Shown: in pieces, positions 35,803 to 44,475 of the stretch | Layout: every line of letters begins with the position of its first letter | Position numbering within the stretch: position 1 is the first letter of the stretch | Source: Flavobacterium sp. | Lineage (GTDB): Bacteria; Bacteroidota; Bacteroidia; Flavobacteriales; Flavobacteriaceae | Direction of reading: 5' to 3' | Assembly: GCA_015665265.1 (NCBI GenBank) | Contig: JADFAM010000005.1 | Coordinates: 1-47,294 of the forward strand | Length of the DNA stretch: 47,294 bases | Program-made: the position numbers and the translations under genes | The notes under the pieces: model-generated | Databases searched by the model: none | What the model was told of the DNA's origin: nothing | What the model saw: only the letters and a program-made list of their open reading frames with translations

Positions 35803-35810
35803 CAAAGGTA
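35803..35810 (-). promoter_or_regulatory. -7 box of the sufS promoter
   Basis: On the minus strand this is TACCTTTG, an exact TAnnTTTG match, 18 bases before the sufS ATG. No TTG at normal -33 spacing is visible. It shows that sufS has its own promoter, away from the sufBCD promoter. Confidence 0.5.
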
Positions 35811-35854
35811 GGGCATCAAAGATAAATCTTTTAATAAACCTGTTATTTTATTCT

Positions 35855-35862
35855 TATTTTTG
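35855..35862 (+). promoter_or_regulatory. Candidate -7 box of the serine-hydrolase gene
   Basis: TATTTTTG fits TAnnTTTG and lies 21 bases before the ATG of the plus-strand serine hydrolase, back to back with the sufS promoter in a 99-base divergent gap. Confidence 0.4.
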
Positions 35863-35883
35863 TAATTACCGAACCCTTGTTAT

Positions 35884-37203
35884 ATGAAAATTACTAAAAG
35901 AATTCTACTACTTTTATCAGCAACACTACTACTTGTAATAATAATAAATTATCCTAAACTTAATATTATTTCAGGATATGCAGCAAAAAACACTAGTTCT
36001 TCAATTTTTGTAGCAAACAGAACAGCAGCTTTTACAGATGCGACAGACAATAATTTTTCACCGATAAACTTGGCAAGCACCGCAGTAAGTCTTGAAAATA
36101 ATTCTGCATCAGCGTCTACATTAGGCTTATTAACAAGAAAAGCAGTTTATAGAAATGGTTTAGGGAGCGTATTGATTACAAAAGGGTATGATGCTAGTAA
36201 AAAAGAATTAATTCCAAAACGCTTCATTAGAAACACGTCATTAGCCTACCCTTTTGGAAACAAACCTCAAAAAGACACTCTATTTAATACTATAAATTAT
36301 GAAAAATTAGACTCAGCAGTTTCTTCAATTTTTGAAAATTTACATCAAACAAGAGCTGTTCTAGTGTTGTATAAAAACCAACTAATTGCAGAGAGGTACG
36401 CTAAGGGTTTTACTAAAGATTCTAGAATACTTGGGTGGTCTATGACAAAAAGTATTTTAAGCACTGTTTTCGGAATCATGCAGTACCAAGGAAAGTTATC
36501 AGTTCAGGAGAGAGCACCTATATTAGAATGGGAAAATGATGATCGAAAAGAAATAACTCTACATAATTTGTTGCAAATGAATAGTGGATTAGCTTGGGAT
36601 GAAAACTATGATAAGATATCAGACGTTACAAAAATGTTGTTTCTAGAGGATGACATGACTAAGATGCAACAAAAACAACAGTTAATAGACTCCCCTAATT
36701 CTTCATGGAATTATTCTTCTGGTACTTCAAATATGTTGTCAGGAATTTTAAGACAAAAGCTAGGGAGCCAGCAAGAATATCTAGACTACTGGTATCGTGA
36801 ATTAATCGATAAAATAGGCATGAATTCTATGATTATTGAGACTGATGTAAAAGGTCATTATGTAGCTTCTTCATATGCTTGGGCAACTCCTAGAGATTGG
36901 GCAAAATTTGGATTGTTATATTTACACAAAGGGAACTGGAATGGGACCCAAATTTTTTCTCCTGAATGGATAGATTATGTGACACAACCAACCCCCACCT
37001 CAAATAATAGCTATGGGGCTCATTTTTGGTTAAATGCCGGGAATAAAATGAAAGACGTTCCTTCTAATATGTTTTATGCAGATGGGTATCAAGGGCAACG
37101 AGTATATATCCTTCCAGATCAGGAGATGGTAATTGTTCGATTGGGATTAAAAAACTACAATGAAAATAAATTTTTAAAGGAAATAATACAATCAATTCAA
37201 TAA
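35884..37203 (+). CDS. Serine hydrolase of the class C beta-lactamase/NylB-like family
   Basis: The 439-residue protein has an N-terminal hydrophobic segment (about 5-22) that exports or anchors it, then the beta-lactamase/esterase fold with the SxxK catalytic motif (Ser186-Lys189 in GWSMTKSIL), the YxS/YSSGTSN tyrosine motif (about residues 278-284) and a late AHFWLNAG/GYQGQRVYI region (about 377-405). Class C-type folds include esterases, amidases such as 6-aminohexanoate-dimer hydrolase and D-peptidases; substrate is unknown, and resistance is not implied. Together with the M20 gene 12 bases downstream it forms a two-gene operon that splits the suf genes. Confidence 0.86.
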   Translation: MKITKRILLLLSATLLLVIIINYPKLNIISGYAAKNTSSSIFVANRTAAFTDATDNNFSPINLASTAVSLENNSASASTLGLLTRKAVYRNGLGSVLITKGYDASKKELIPKRFIRNTSLAYPFGNKPQKDTLFNTINYEKLDSAVSSIFENLHQTRAVLVLYKNQLIAERYAKGFTKDSRILGWSMTKSILSTVFGIMQYQGKLSVQERAPILEWENDDRKEITLHNLLQMNSGLAWDENYDKISDVTKMLFLEDDMTKMQQKQQLIDSPNSSWNYSSGTSNMLSGILRQKLGSQQEYLDYWYRELIDKIGMNSMIIETDVKGHYVASSYAWATPRDWAKFGLLYLHKGNWNGTQIFSPEWIDYVTQPTPTSNNSYGAHFWLNAGNKMKDVPSNMFYADGYQGQRVYILPDQEMVIVRLGLKNYNENKFLKEIIQSIQ

Positions 37204-37215
37204 ATACATTACACA

Positions 37216-38505
37216 ATGAAATATGCAATTATTTTTTGCTTTTCTCTATTAACAATAGGATCGGCTTTTGGACAAAAGAATGATGAAAAAATTAATAAAT
37301 TATCCGACAAAATAGAACAAAAAGTTATCGAATGGAGAAGGCATGTTCACCAGAATCCTGAGTTGTCTAACAGAGAATTTGAGACAGCCAAATACATAGA
37401 AACTCATTTAAGAAACATAGGGATTTCTGTCCAAACTGGAGTTGCTAAAACAGGAGTTGTTGGAATTTTAAAAGGTAAAAAGCCAGGAAAAGTTGTTGCA
37501 TTACGAGCAGACATTGATGCACTTCCTGTTACAGAAAGAAATGATTTGCCTTTTAAATCTAATGTAAGATCTACATATAATGGAAAAGAAACGGGTGTAA
37601 TGCATGCCTGTGGTCATGATTCTCATGTAGCCATATTAATGGGTGTTGCAGAAGTATTATCTCAAATGAAAAATGATATTCATGGAACCATTAAATTTAT
37701 CTTTCAGCCGGCAGAAGAAGGGGCTCCAAAAGGTGAAGAAGGAGGAGCAGAGTTAATGGTTAAAGAAGGTGTTTTAAAAAATCCTGATGTAGATGCTATT
37801 TTTGGTTTACACATTGCTGCGGGTCTAGATGCAGGTAAGATTACATACAAACCAGGAGGGATTATGGCAGCATCTCAATCTTACCAAATAGATGTGATGG
37901 GGAAGCAAGCTCACGGTTCTAGACCATGGGCAAGTGTTGATCCAATTGTTGCATCCGCTCAAATAATAAACGGACTACAAACAATAATAAGTAGAGAGTC
38001 TGAGTTAACAAAAGAAGGTGCAGTAATTACTGTAGGAATGATTAATGCGGGAATAAGAAGTAATATTATACCTGAGAAAGCCACTATAGTAGGAACTATT
38101 AGAACTTTAGACTATGGGATGCAAGACTTTATTAATAAAAGAATGAAAGAAATGGTTCCAGACATTGCAAAAGCATTTAGGGCTGAAGCTAGTATAGAGA
38201 TAGATAAAGGATATCCAATAACATTTAATCACATAGAGTTAACGAGTCAGATGCTTCCTACGTTACAAAGAATAGCTTTGAAGGAAAATGTAATTGAGGT
38301 TGATGCAATAACTGGAGCAGAAGATTTTTCTTTTTTTCAACAAAAAGTTCCTGGGTTATATTTCTTTTTAGGAGGAAAACCTTTAGATCTTAGTCCAGAG
38401 AAAGCTGCAGGACACCATACACCAGATTTTATTTTAGATGAAAGCGGATTTGTTTTAGGAGTTAAAACATTGTCTGCTTTAGCATTAGACTACCTAGAAA
38501 TGTAA
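37216..38505 (+). CDS. Exported M20D-family amidohydrolase
   Basis: The 429-residue protein has a signal peptide (MKYAIIFCFSLLTIGSAFGQ), then the M20 metallopeptidase fold with HVHQNPELSNREFETAKYI (start of domain), the metal-binding motif GVMHACGHDSHVAIL (about residues 127-141), AEEGAPKGEEGGAELM (about 165-180) and a dimerisation insert in the middle. M20D members remove acyl groups from amino acids (aminoacylase/hippuricase, IAA-amino-acid hydrolase), so an amide-cleaving partner of the upstream serine hydrolase is plausible. It closes with a strong bidirectional terminator facing sufD. Confidence 0.9.
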   Translation: MKYAIIFCFSLLTIGSAFGQKNDEKINKLSDKIEQKVIEWRRHVHQNPELSNREFETAKYIETHLRNIGISVQTGVAKTGVVGILKGKKPGKVVALRADIDALPVTERNDLPFKSNVRSTYNGKETGVMHACGHDSHVAILMGVAEVLSQMKNDIHGTIKFIFQPAEEGAPKGEEGGAELMVKEGVLKNPDVDAIFGLHIAAGLDAGKITYKPGGIMAASQSYQIDVMGKQAHGSRPWASVDPIVASAQIINGLQTIISRESELTKEGAVITVGMINAGIRSNIIPEKATIVGTIRTLDYGMQDFINKRMKEMVPDIAKAFRAEASIEIDKGYPITFNHIELTSQMLPTLQRIALKENVIEVDAITGAEDFSFFQQKVPGLYFFLGGKPLDLSPEKAAGHHTPDFILDESGFVLGVKTLSALALDYLEM

Positions 38506-38520
38506 AGGTATAAGATTTAA

Positions 38521-38548
38521 AAAAAACAGGCTTAAAAGCCTGTTTTTT
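38521..38548. terminator. Bidirectional terminator between amidohydrolase and sufD
   Basis: AAAAAACAGGC (38521-38531) pairs with GCCTGTTTTTT (38538-38548) across a six-base loop (TTAAAA), with A and T runs on both ends. It separates the convergent M20 amidohydrolase and sufD transcripts. Confidence 0.82.
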
Positions 38549-38558
38549 GTCTAATTTT

Positions 38559-39872
38559 TTATACGTTAAAACCAATATTGACGTTTAACTTGGTAGCAAT
38601 TAACTTCGTAATTCTTTCTTTAACTTCAGGAATTTTTACACTTTCAAGAACTGTATTAGCGAAAGCATACATTAAAAGTGCTTTGGCTTCTTTTTTAGGA
38701 ATACCTCGTTGTTGCATATAAAACAATGCCTGTTCATCTAATTGTCCAATGGTACACCCATGAGAACATTTTACATCATCTGCAAAAATCTCTAATTGAG
38801 GTTTTGCATTAATAGTAGATTTGTTATTCATCAAAATATTATTATTCTTTTGATAAGCATTGGTTTTTTGAGCCTCTTTTTCTACGATTACCTTACCGTT
38901 AAAAACGCCAGTAGAGCGCTCATCATAAATTCCTTTATAATCTTGATGGCTTTCACAGTTTGGTTCAATATGATGAACTAAGGTATGATGATCTACATGT
39001 TGTTTTCCTTCAATAATAGTAATTCCTTTTAAAATAGAATCTATGTGTTCTCCTTTTTGAAAGAAGTTTAAGTTGTTTCTTGTAATATTACCACCAAATG
39101 AAAAAGTATGAACTGAAACAACACTATTTGATTGCTGTTCAACAAAAGTATTGTCAACTAATGAAGCTTCAATATGGTCATTTTGTATTTTATAAAAATC
39201 TACAGTAGAATGTCTGTCTGCAAATATTTCGGTGACTACATTTGTTAATGCGGCATTACTTGTTAGGCTTTGATGTCTTTCAATAACTTGAACATGCGCA
39301 TTTTGATCTACAACAATTAAATTTCTTGGTTGTAGCATTGTAGCGCTTTCCTCACCAGTAGTAAAATTAATAATCTGAATAGGTTTTTCAACCTCCGTAT
39401 TTTTTGGGATATGAATGTAGGCGCCCTCTTTAGAAAAAGCGGTATTTAATGAAGTTAAATTATCTTGCTGAGCAATTTTGTTAAAATAATTTTCAATAAC
39501 AGGTTTGTATTTTGTTTTGGTTAATGCAGAAGACATTAGGCATACATCAATATTATCATGAGTTGTTTCAGATAAAAAAGAACTGTATTTACCATCGATA
39601 AAGACAATTTTATAGGTATCAATATCATGAATAAAATATTTTTTTACTTCAGCAAGTGAGATGCTTTTTTCTTTATTAGGAAAAATACTATAGTCTTCCT
39701 TTAGAATACTGTTTAATGAGGTATATTTCCAGGCCTCTAATTTTTTTGATGGAAAGCCTAGTTTTTCAAAGTTTTGAAAAGCCTCAGTTCTAATTTCATG
39801 AATATCAGAATTTATGTTAACGCCATTTTCAAAAGCAACGTATGATGAAACTATTTTTTCTTTTAAATCCAT
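38559..39872 (-). CDS. sufD: Fe-S cluster assembly protein SufD
   Basis: The 437-residue protein is the SufB paralog of the SufBC2D scaffold complex on which Fe-S clusters are built. Its C-terminal beta-helix domain (about 130-390) contains the YIHIPKNTEVEKPIQI block, HSTVDFYKIQND and CSHGCTIGQLDEQALFYM (about 373-390). It is fourth in the run sufA-B-C-D, 55 bases after sufC. The gene just beyond its stop on the opposite strand, with a terminator in the gap, closes this transcript without sufS. Confidence 0.93.
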   Translation of the reverse strand: MDLKEKIVSSYVAFENGVNINSDIHEIRTEAFQNFEKLGFPSKKLEAWKYTSLNSILKEDYSIFPNKEKSISLAEVKKYFIHDIDTYKIVFIDGKYSSFLSETTHDNIDVCLMSSALTKTKYKPVIENYFNKIAQQDNLTSLNTAFSKEGAYIHIPKNTEVEKPIQIINFTTGEESATMLQPRNLIVVDQNAHVQVIERHQSLTSNAALTNVVTEIFADRHSTVDFYKIQNDHIEASLVDNTFVEQQSNSVVSVHTFSFGGNITRNNLNFFQKGEHIDSILKGITIIEGKQHVDHHTLVHHIEPNCESHQDYKGIYDERSTGVFNGKVIVEKEAQKTNAYQKNNNILMNNKSTINAKPQLEIFADDVKCSHGCTIGQLDEQALFYMQQRGIPKKEAKALLMYAFANTVLESVKIPEVKERITKLIATKLNVNIGFNV

Positions 39873-39927
39873 TTTATTTATTATTCCAAAATTATTATCA
39901 AAAAGCTATTGAAAAAAATATTTTTAA

Positions 39928-40680
39928 TTAAGCGCTAATTTCTTCCTTTATCCAATCGTACCCTTTAGCTTCTAGTTCTAAAGCTAAAGAAGCGTCACCA
40001 GTCTTAACTATTTTACCATCATATAACACATGCACAAAGTCTGGTACTATGTAATCTAGTAATCTTTGATAATGAGTAATTACGATAACAGCATTGTCTT
40101 TGGATTTTAATTTGTTAACACCGTTGGCAACAATTCTTAGAGCGTCAATATCAAGACCAGAGTCTGTTTCATCTAATATGGCAAGTTTTGGCTCTAGCAT
40201 TGCCATTTGAAAAATCTCATTACGTTTTTTCTCTCCACCAGAAAAACCTTCATTTAGAGAACGGGATAAAAACTTACGATCGATCTCTAAAAGTTCAGAT
40301 TTTTTGCGAATCATTTTTAGCATATCCTTAGCGGGCATGTCCTCTAGTCCTTTTGCTTTTCGAGTTTCGTTGATAGAGGTTTTAATAAAATTAGTTACTG
40401 AAACTCCAGGAATTTCAACCGGATACTGAAACGATAAAAATACACCATTGTGTGCTCTTTCTTCTGGAGATAACTCACTAATATCTTCGCCGTTTAGCTC
40501 CATTGTTCCGTTTGTAACATCATATTCTTCTTTTCCAGCAATGATGTTTGCGAGTGTACTCTTTCCAGCACCATTTGGCCCCATGATTGCGTGAACTTCA
40601 CCAGATTTTACATTTAAATTCAATCCTTTTAAGATTGATTTGTTGTCTACACTCGCTTGTAAATTTTCTATTTTTAACAT
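39928..40680 (-). CDS. sufC: Fe-S cluster assembly ATPase SufC
   Basis: The 250-residue ABC-type ATPase drives conformational change in the SufBC2D complex. The Walker A motif is GPNGAGKSTL (about residues 34-43), the signature FSGGEKKRNEIFQM (about 145-158) and Walker B LAILDETDSGLD (about 166-177), with the H-loop His in VIVITHYQRLL. It lies 51 bases after sufB and 55 before sufD on the same strand. Confidence 0.96.
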   Translation of the reverse strand: MLKIENLQASVDNKSILKGLNLNVKSGEVHAIMGPNGAGKSTLANIIAGKEEYDVTNGTMELNGEDISELSPEERAHNGVFLSFQYPVEIPGVSVTNFIKTSINETRKAKGLEDMPAKDMLKMIRKKSELLEIDRKFLSRSLNEGFSGGEKKRNEIFQMAMLEPKLAILDETDSGLDIDALRIVANGVNKLKSKDNAVIVITHYQRLLDYIVPDFVHVLYDGKIVKTGDASLALELEAKGYDWIKEEISA

Positions 40681-40731
40681 GTTCTTTTACTATATACTTT
40701 TAAGTTTACACCTAAGCGTTGTTTTTATTGA

Positions 40732-42180
40732 TTATCCAACCGAACCTTCTAAGCTAATTTCCAATAATTTTTGAGCCTCAACAGCAAACTCCATAGGGAG
40801 CTTATTTAATACCTCTTTACTAAAGCCGTTAACAATTAAAGCAATGGCTTTTTCAGTATCAATACCTCGTTGATTACAATAGAAAAGCTGATCTTCACCA
40901 ATTTTACTAGTAGTAGCTTCGTGTTCAACTTGAGCGCTTTTATTCTTTACTTCTATGTAAGGAAAGGTGTGAGCTCCACATTTATTCCCCATTAAGAGAC
41001 TATCACATTGAGAAAAATTTCTAGCATTTTCTGCTCTAGAACTAATTTGTACTAATCCACGATAGCTGTTTTGTGATTTTCCAGCAGAAATTCCTTTGGA
41101 TATAATAGTTGATTTGGTGTTTTTCCCCAGGTGAACCATTTTAGTACCTGTATCAGCTTGTTGAAAATTGTTTGTAACCGCAATAGAATAGAATTCTCCA
41201 ACAGAATTATTTCCTTTTAAAATACAACTTGGATATTTCCATGTAATTGCAGATCCTGTTTCAACTTGAGTCCATGATATTTTAGCATTGGTTTCGCACA
41301 GCCCTCTTTTGGTTACAAAATTATATACACCTCCTTTTCCTTCACTATTGCCAGGAAACCAATTTTGTACAGTTGAGTATTTGATTTCGGCATCGTCCAT
41401 AGCAATTAATTCAACAACTGCAGCATGTAATTGATTTTCGTCTCTGCTTGGGGCAGTACACCCTTCTAGATAACTTACAAAACTTCCTTCATCAGCAACT
41501 ACAAGAGTTCTTTCAAATTGACCAGTTCCTCCTTCGTTAATTCTAAAATATGTTGAGAGTTCCATTGGGCATTTAACTCCTTTTGGGATATAACAGAATG
41601 ATCCATCAGAAAATACTGCTGAATTTAGCGCTGCATAAAAATTATCTGAAGGTGGCACAACTGTACCTAAATGTTTTCTAACTAATTCTGGATGCTCTTG
41701 AATGGCTTCAGAAATAGGCATAAAAATAATTCCTTTTTCACCTAGAGTCTTTTTAAAAGTAGTAGCAACTGAAACAGAGTCAACGACAATATCTACAGCA
41801 ACATTAGCCAATCTTTTTTGTTCTTCTAAGGAGATACCCAGTTTTTCGAAAGTTGCCAATAAATCTGGATCTACTTCGTCAATACTATTTAATTTTGGTT
41901 TTTGTTTAGGTGCAGAATAGTAAGCAATTTCTTGAAATTCTGGCTTTTTGTAGGTTACATTAGCCCATTCAGGCTCTTCCATTTTAGACCAAACTTCAAA
42001 TGCTTTTAAGCGCCATTCAGTCATCCATTCTGGCTCATTTTTCTTTTTTGAAATTGCACGCACAACATCTTCATTCAAACCTTTGGCAAAGGTTTCACTT
42101 TCTATATCTGTGTAGAAACCGTATTCATATTCTTTAGTTTCTAATTCTTCTCTTAAATCGTCTTCAGTATACTTGCTCAT
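40732..42180 (-). CDS. sufB: Fe-S cluster assembly protein SufB
   Basis: The 482-residue protein is the main scaffold of the SufBC2D complex, which accepts sulfur from SufS/SufE and builds the nascent cluster. The beta-helix includes [19 protein letters not shown] (about 196-214) and [20 protein letters not shown] (about 231-250), and the C-terminal [22 protein letters not shown] block. It begins 12 bases after the A-type carrier gene, giving a sufA-B-C-D transcript. Confidence 0.97.
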   Translation of the reverse strand: MSKYTEDDLREELETKEYEYGFYTDIESETFAKGLNEDVVRAISKKKNEPEWMTEWRLKAFEVWSKMEEPEWANVTYKKPEFQEIAYYSAPKQKPKLNSIDEVDPDLLATFEKLGISLEEQKRLANVAVDIVVDSVSVATTFKKTLGEKGIIFMPISEAIQEHPELVRKHLGTVVPPSDNFYAALNSAVFSDGSFCYIPKGVKCPMELSTYFRINEGGTGQFERTLVVADEGSFVSYLEGCTAPSRDENQLHAAVVELIAMDDAEIKYSTVQNWFPGNSEGKGGVYNFVTKRGLCETNAKISWTQVETGSAITWKYPSCILKGNNSVGEFYSIAVTNNFQQADTGTKMVHLGKNTKSTIISKGISAGKSQNSYRGLVQISSRAENARNFSQCDSLLMGNKCGAHTFPYIEVKNKSAQVEHEATTSKIGEDQLFYCNQRGIDTEKAIALIVNGFSKEVLNKLPMEFAVEAQKLLEISLEGSVG

Positions 42181-42192
42181 TTTAACTTTTAA

Positions 42193-42522
42193 TTATAATG
42201 AAAAACTTTCTCCACATCCACAAGTTCTGTTAGCATTAGGGTTGTTAAAAACAAATCCCTTTCCATTTAAACCTCCAGAAAACTCTAGGGTAGTACCAAC
42301 TAGATACAGAAAACTTTTTTTGTCGACAATAATTTTAACATCATTGTCTTCAAAAATTTTATCGTTTTCTTGCTGTTTATTATCAAACTTTAAGTCATAG
42401 GAGAGACCAGAACAACCTCCACTTTTTACACCAACTCTTACATAGTCTGTTGTTGCATTAAAGCCGTCGTCTGTCATAAGTTGAACGACCTTCTTCTTTG
42501 CATTGTCCGAAACCTTTATCAT
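42193..42522 (-). CDS. sufA: A-type Fe-S carrier protein (HesB/IscA/SufA family)
   Basis: The 109-residue protein starts at the ATG at 42522 (MIKVSDNAKKKV); the longer frame to 42570 would start upstream of the -7 box at 42557-42564 and has no family similarity there. The three conserved cysteines are in SGGCSGLSYD and the C-terminal CGCGESFSL. A-type carriers take clusters from the scaffold to target apoproteins. It is first in the sufA-B-C-D operon, and the name sufA is given by this position; ErpA or IscA homology cannot be excluded. Confidence 0.9.
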   Translation of the reverse strand: MIKVSDNAKKKVVQLMTDDGFNATTDYVRVGVKSGGCSGLSYDLKFDNKQQENDKIFEDNDVKIIVDKKSFLYLVGTTLEFSGGLNGKGFVFNNPNANRTCGCGESFSL

Positions 42523-42556
42523 AACTTTTAAATAGATTAACTCTAAATTGTGGATG

Positions 42557-42564
42557 CAAAGATA
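42557..42564 (-). promoter_or_regulatory. -7 box of the sufA-B-C-D promoter
   Basis: On the minus strand this is TATCTTTG, an exact TAnnTTTG match, 34 bases before the ATG at 42522. It rules out the longer start. The -33 TTG is not found at normal spacing, so an activator may help at this promoter. Confidence 0.5.
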
Positions 42565-42594
42565 CGACATAAGTCTAAAATTACTAGTGCTGGC

Positions 42595-42608
42595 ATCAAT
42601 ATATTGAT
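42595..42608. promoter_or_regulatory. 14-base palindrome ATCAATATATTGAT upstream of the suf promoter
   Basis: ATCAATA/TATTGAT is a perfect inverted repeat that ends 30 bases upstream of the -7 box of the suf operon (42557-42564), just above where the -33 element should be. A transcription-factor operator is possible. It is not a Fur-box-like sequence. Confidence 0.35.
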
Positions 42609-42632
42609 TTATAACAATGGGATATGTCTACT

Positions 42633-43703
42633 TTAATTTTGAAAAGAGGGGTTATTTATAAAATCATCATCTGTTAAGGTGATTAAAAAAGCCTTTAAAT
42701 CTGCCTTTTCTAGAGGTGTTAATTGAACTCCGCCTTGGTTAACTTTTTTCATTAATGGATCAATAGTACTTGAATTTTGAAGACCCTCGCTATAATGATT
42801 AATAACCTCCTCTAATGTTGAAAAGCGCCCATCATGCATATAAGGAGCTGTATAAACTAGGTTTCTTAAAGAAGGAGATTTAAACTTACCATTATCATTT
42901 GGATCTCCAGTTACTGCTCCTAACCCAAGATCATTAAATGAGGCATCTAAGCCGTTGTTGTGAAAATCATTATCTGTCCACAAAGGATTATTATTACTCC
43001 CATGACAATGAAAGCAGTCACCTTTGTCTTCACTCATAAAAATAGTAAAACCATTAAGTTCTTGTTGATTTAGCGAAGTATTTCCAAGAAGATATTGATC
43101 AAATTTAGTATTCCCAGAAATAAGTGTCCTTTCAAATTGAGCAATAGCTTTGGTTACCAAAGTAGAATCGATTCTTTCGGTTCCAAAAGCATTTAAAAAC
43201 ATTAAAGGGTATTCTTGATCTTGTTGTAACCTTGAGGCTACATTAGACCATGAACTATGCATTTCAATAGGGTTTTTAACAGGTTCTAAAGCTTGCCTTT
43301 CTAAACTCAATTCTTTCCCGTCCCAAGCAAATTTGTCATTAAAATTCCACGCCAGATTAAATAAAGGCATCGAGTTTCGTGTTCCTGAAACCCCATCAAC
43401 ACCTAGACTAAATCTTAAATTGTCCGTAAATGAATTTCTAGGATTATGGCATGAAGCACAAGATTGCGTGTTGTCTTTTGAAAGCCTTTCATCAAAAAAC
43501 AACTTTTTCCCCAAGGCAATACCCTCCTCAGTTAAAGGATTATTTATTGGTATCAAAGGGGCTATTAATTTTTGTTGAAAAAGTTCAGGAACCTTAAGCG
43601 AATAGGGTATAGGGATATATTCTTCATCTATAGTATTGTCTTTATTTAAACATGAAACAAATAAGATTGAAAACAAAAGTAGAAGCAGAAAATATTTTTT
43701 CAT
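42633..43703 (-). CDS. Diheme cytochrome c peroxidase family protein (MbnH/MauG-like lipoprotein)
   Basis: The 356-residue protein is a lipoprotein (signal about 1-17, lipid Cys18) with two c-type heme motifs, CASCH (Cys82, Cys85, His86) and CFHCH (Cys230, Cys233, His234), plus the conserved TAPYMHDGRFSTLEEVI (Tyr288, Met289, His290) of bacterial diheme peroxidases. The family reduces H2O2 or, in MauG and MbnH, oxidises a tryptophan of a partner protein. It starts two bases after an MbnP-like gene, the usual MbnH/MbnP pairing, so partner oxidation rather than peroxide removal is plausible. It is the last gene of the locus. Confidence 0.88.
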   Translation of the reverse strand: MKKYFLLLLLFSILFVSCLNKDNTIDEEYIPIPYSLKVPELFQQKLIAPLIPINNPLTEEGIALGKKLFFDERLSKDNTQSCASCHNPRNSFTDNLRFSLGVDGVSGTRNSMPLFNLAWNFNDKFAWDGKELSLERQALEPVKNPIEMHSSWSNVASRLQQDQEYPLMFLNAFGTERIDSTLVTKAIAQFERTLISGNTKFDQYLLGNTSLNQQELNGFTIFMSEDKGDCFHCHGSNNNPLWTDNDFHNNGLDASFNDLGLGAVTGDPNDNGKFKSPSLRNLVYTAPYMHDGRFSTLEEVINHYSEGLQNSSTIDPLMKKVNQGGVQLTPLEKADLKAFLITLTDDDFINNPSFQN

Positions 43704-43705
43704 TT

Positions 43706-44467
43706 TTATTGAGTAATGGAAACTAAATCAAATACAGATGAACCGTTTTGATTCATTAATAGTTGTACATCATAATTTCCCATTAAATTTGTATCGAATT
43801 CGTTTAAATCCCACATATTTGGGTTTTTGAACCATTCAGAAACATCCATTTTTACATTGATGTTTGTGTTGCTACCAATAGTTAATCCTCCAATATTTAC
43901 AGAAAAAGAGGTCTCCACAGTGTCATTAGGGTTAGATCCATCAAAAGCATTAATAACATGGTAATTATAAGCGGCTTCTTGATTATTATTATCTATATAC
44001 ATTCCATCTAGTTGCATAAAATGATATCCACCACCTAATAGCCCAGGAACATTAAAAAGAGCTGTGTTTAGGTCAGGATATGCTCCGTCAATATTTAAAT
44101 TATTACTAAACCCAAATCTAAAAGACGCAGACACATAATCTCCTGGTAAAATAGATTCAGAGGTTGTAAAAGATAAGCCAGCTTCATTGGTTAAATCAAC
44201 TAAGTTATACTCATTAAGTACAGTTGGTTCACCACTCTCATGAATTAGTATTATTTCTGAAATTACATACCTAAGTCTATTTATACTTAGAATCTGTTCA
44301 TTTTCATTTGTAAATTTTAGCTCATCAGAGTCCGAGCTTGATATGTCATCTTCACCCCAAGAATGTGCAAAATTTAAGGTGATTGCAACCGGAGACAGAC
44401 TAATATCTCTGTCTTGACTACAGCTGTTTAAAGCAAAAAAAAGGCAGATAATTATAATTTTTTTCAT
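43706..44467 (-). CDS. MbnP-family lipoprotein
   Basis: The 253-residue protein has a lipoprotein signal (Cys16 in LNSC) and the MbnP-family beta-sandwich: VAITLNFAHSWGED (His35, Trp37), ILSINRLRYVISEI, LLGGGYHFMQLDGMYID and VKMDVSEWFKNPNMWDLN (in part). MbnP of methanobactin operons binds copper after MbnH converts one of its tryptophans into kynurenine. Which Trp would be changed here is not clear; three candidates are present (Trp37, and the two in the WFKNPNMW stretch). It lies two bases before the diheme peroxidase and eight bases after the propeller-like gene. No methanobactin precursor is seen. Confidence 0.78.
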   Translation of the reverse strand: MKKIIIICLFFALNSCSQDRDISLSPVAITLNFAHSWGEDDISSSDSDELKFTNENEQILSINRLRYVISEIILIHESGEPTVLNEYNLVDLTNEAGLSFTTSESILPGDYVSASFRFGFSNNLNIDGAYPDLNTALFNVPGLLGGGYHFMQLDGMYIDNNNQEAAYNYHVINAFDGSNPNDTVETSFSVNIGGLTIGSNTNINVKMDVSEWFKNPNMWDLNEFDTNLMGNYDVQLLMNQNGSSVFDLVSITQ

Positions 44468-44475
44468 GACTATAT

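Noticed and set aside
35884..37203. Beta-lactam resistance gene
   Set aside because: The protein belongs to a broad serine-hydrolase family with esterase and amidase members; the SxxK fold alone does not indicate resistance.
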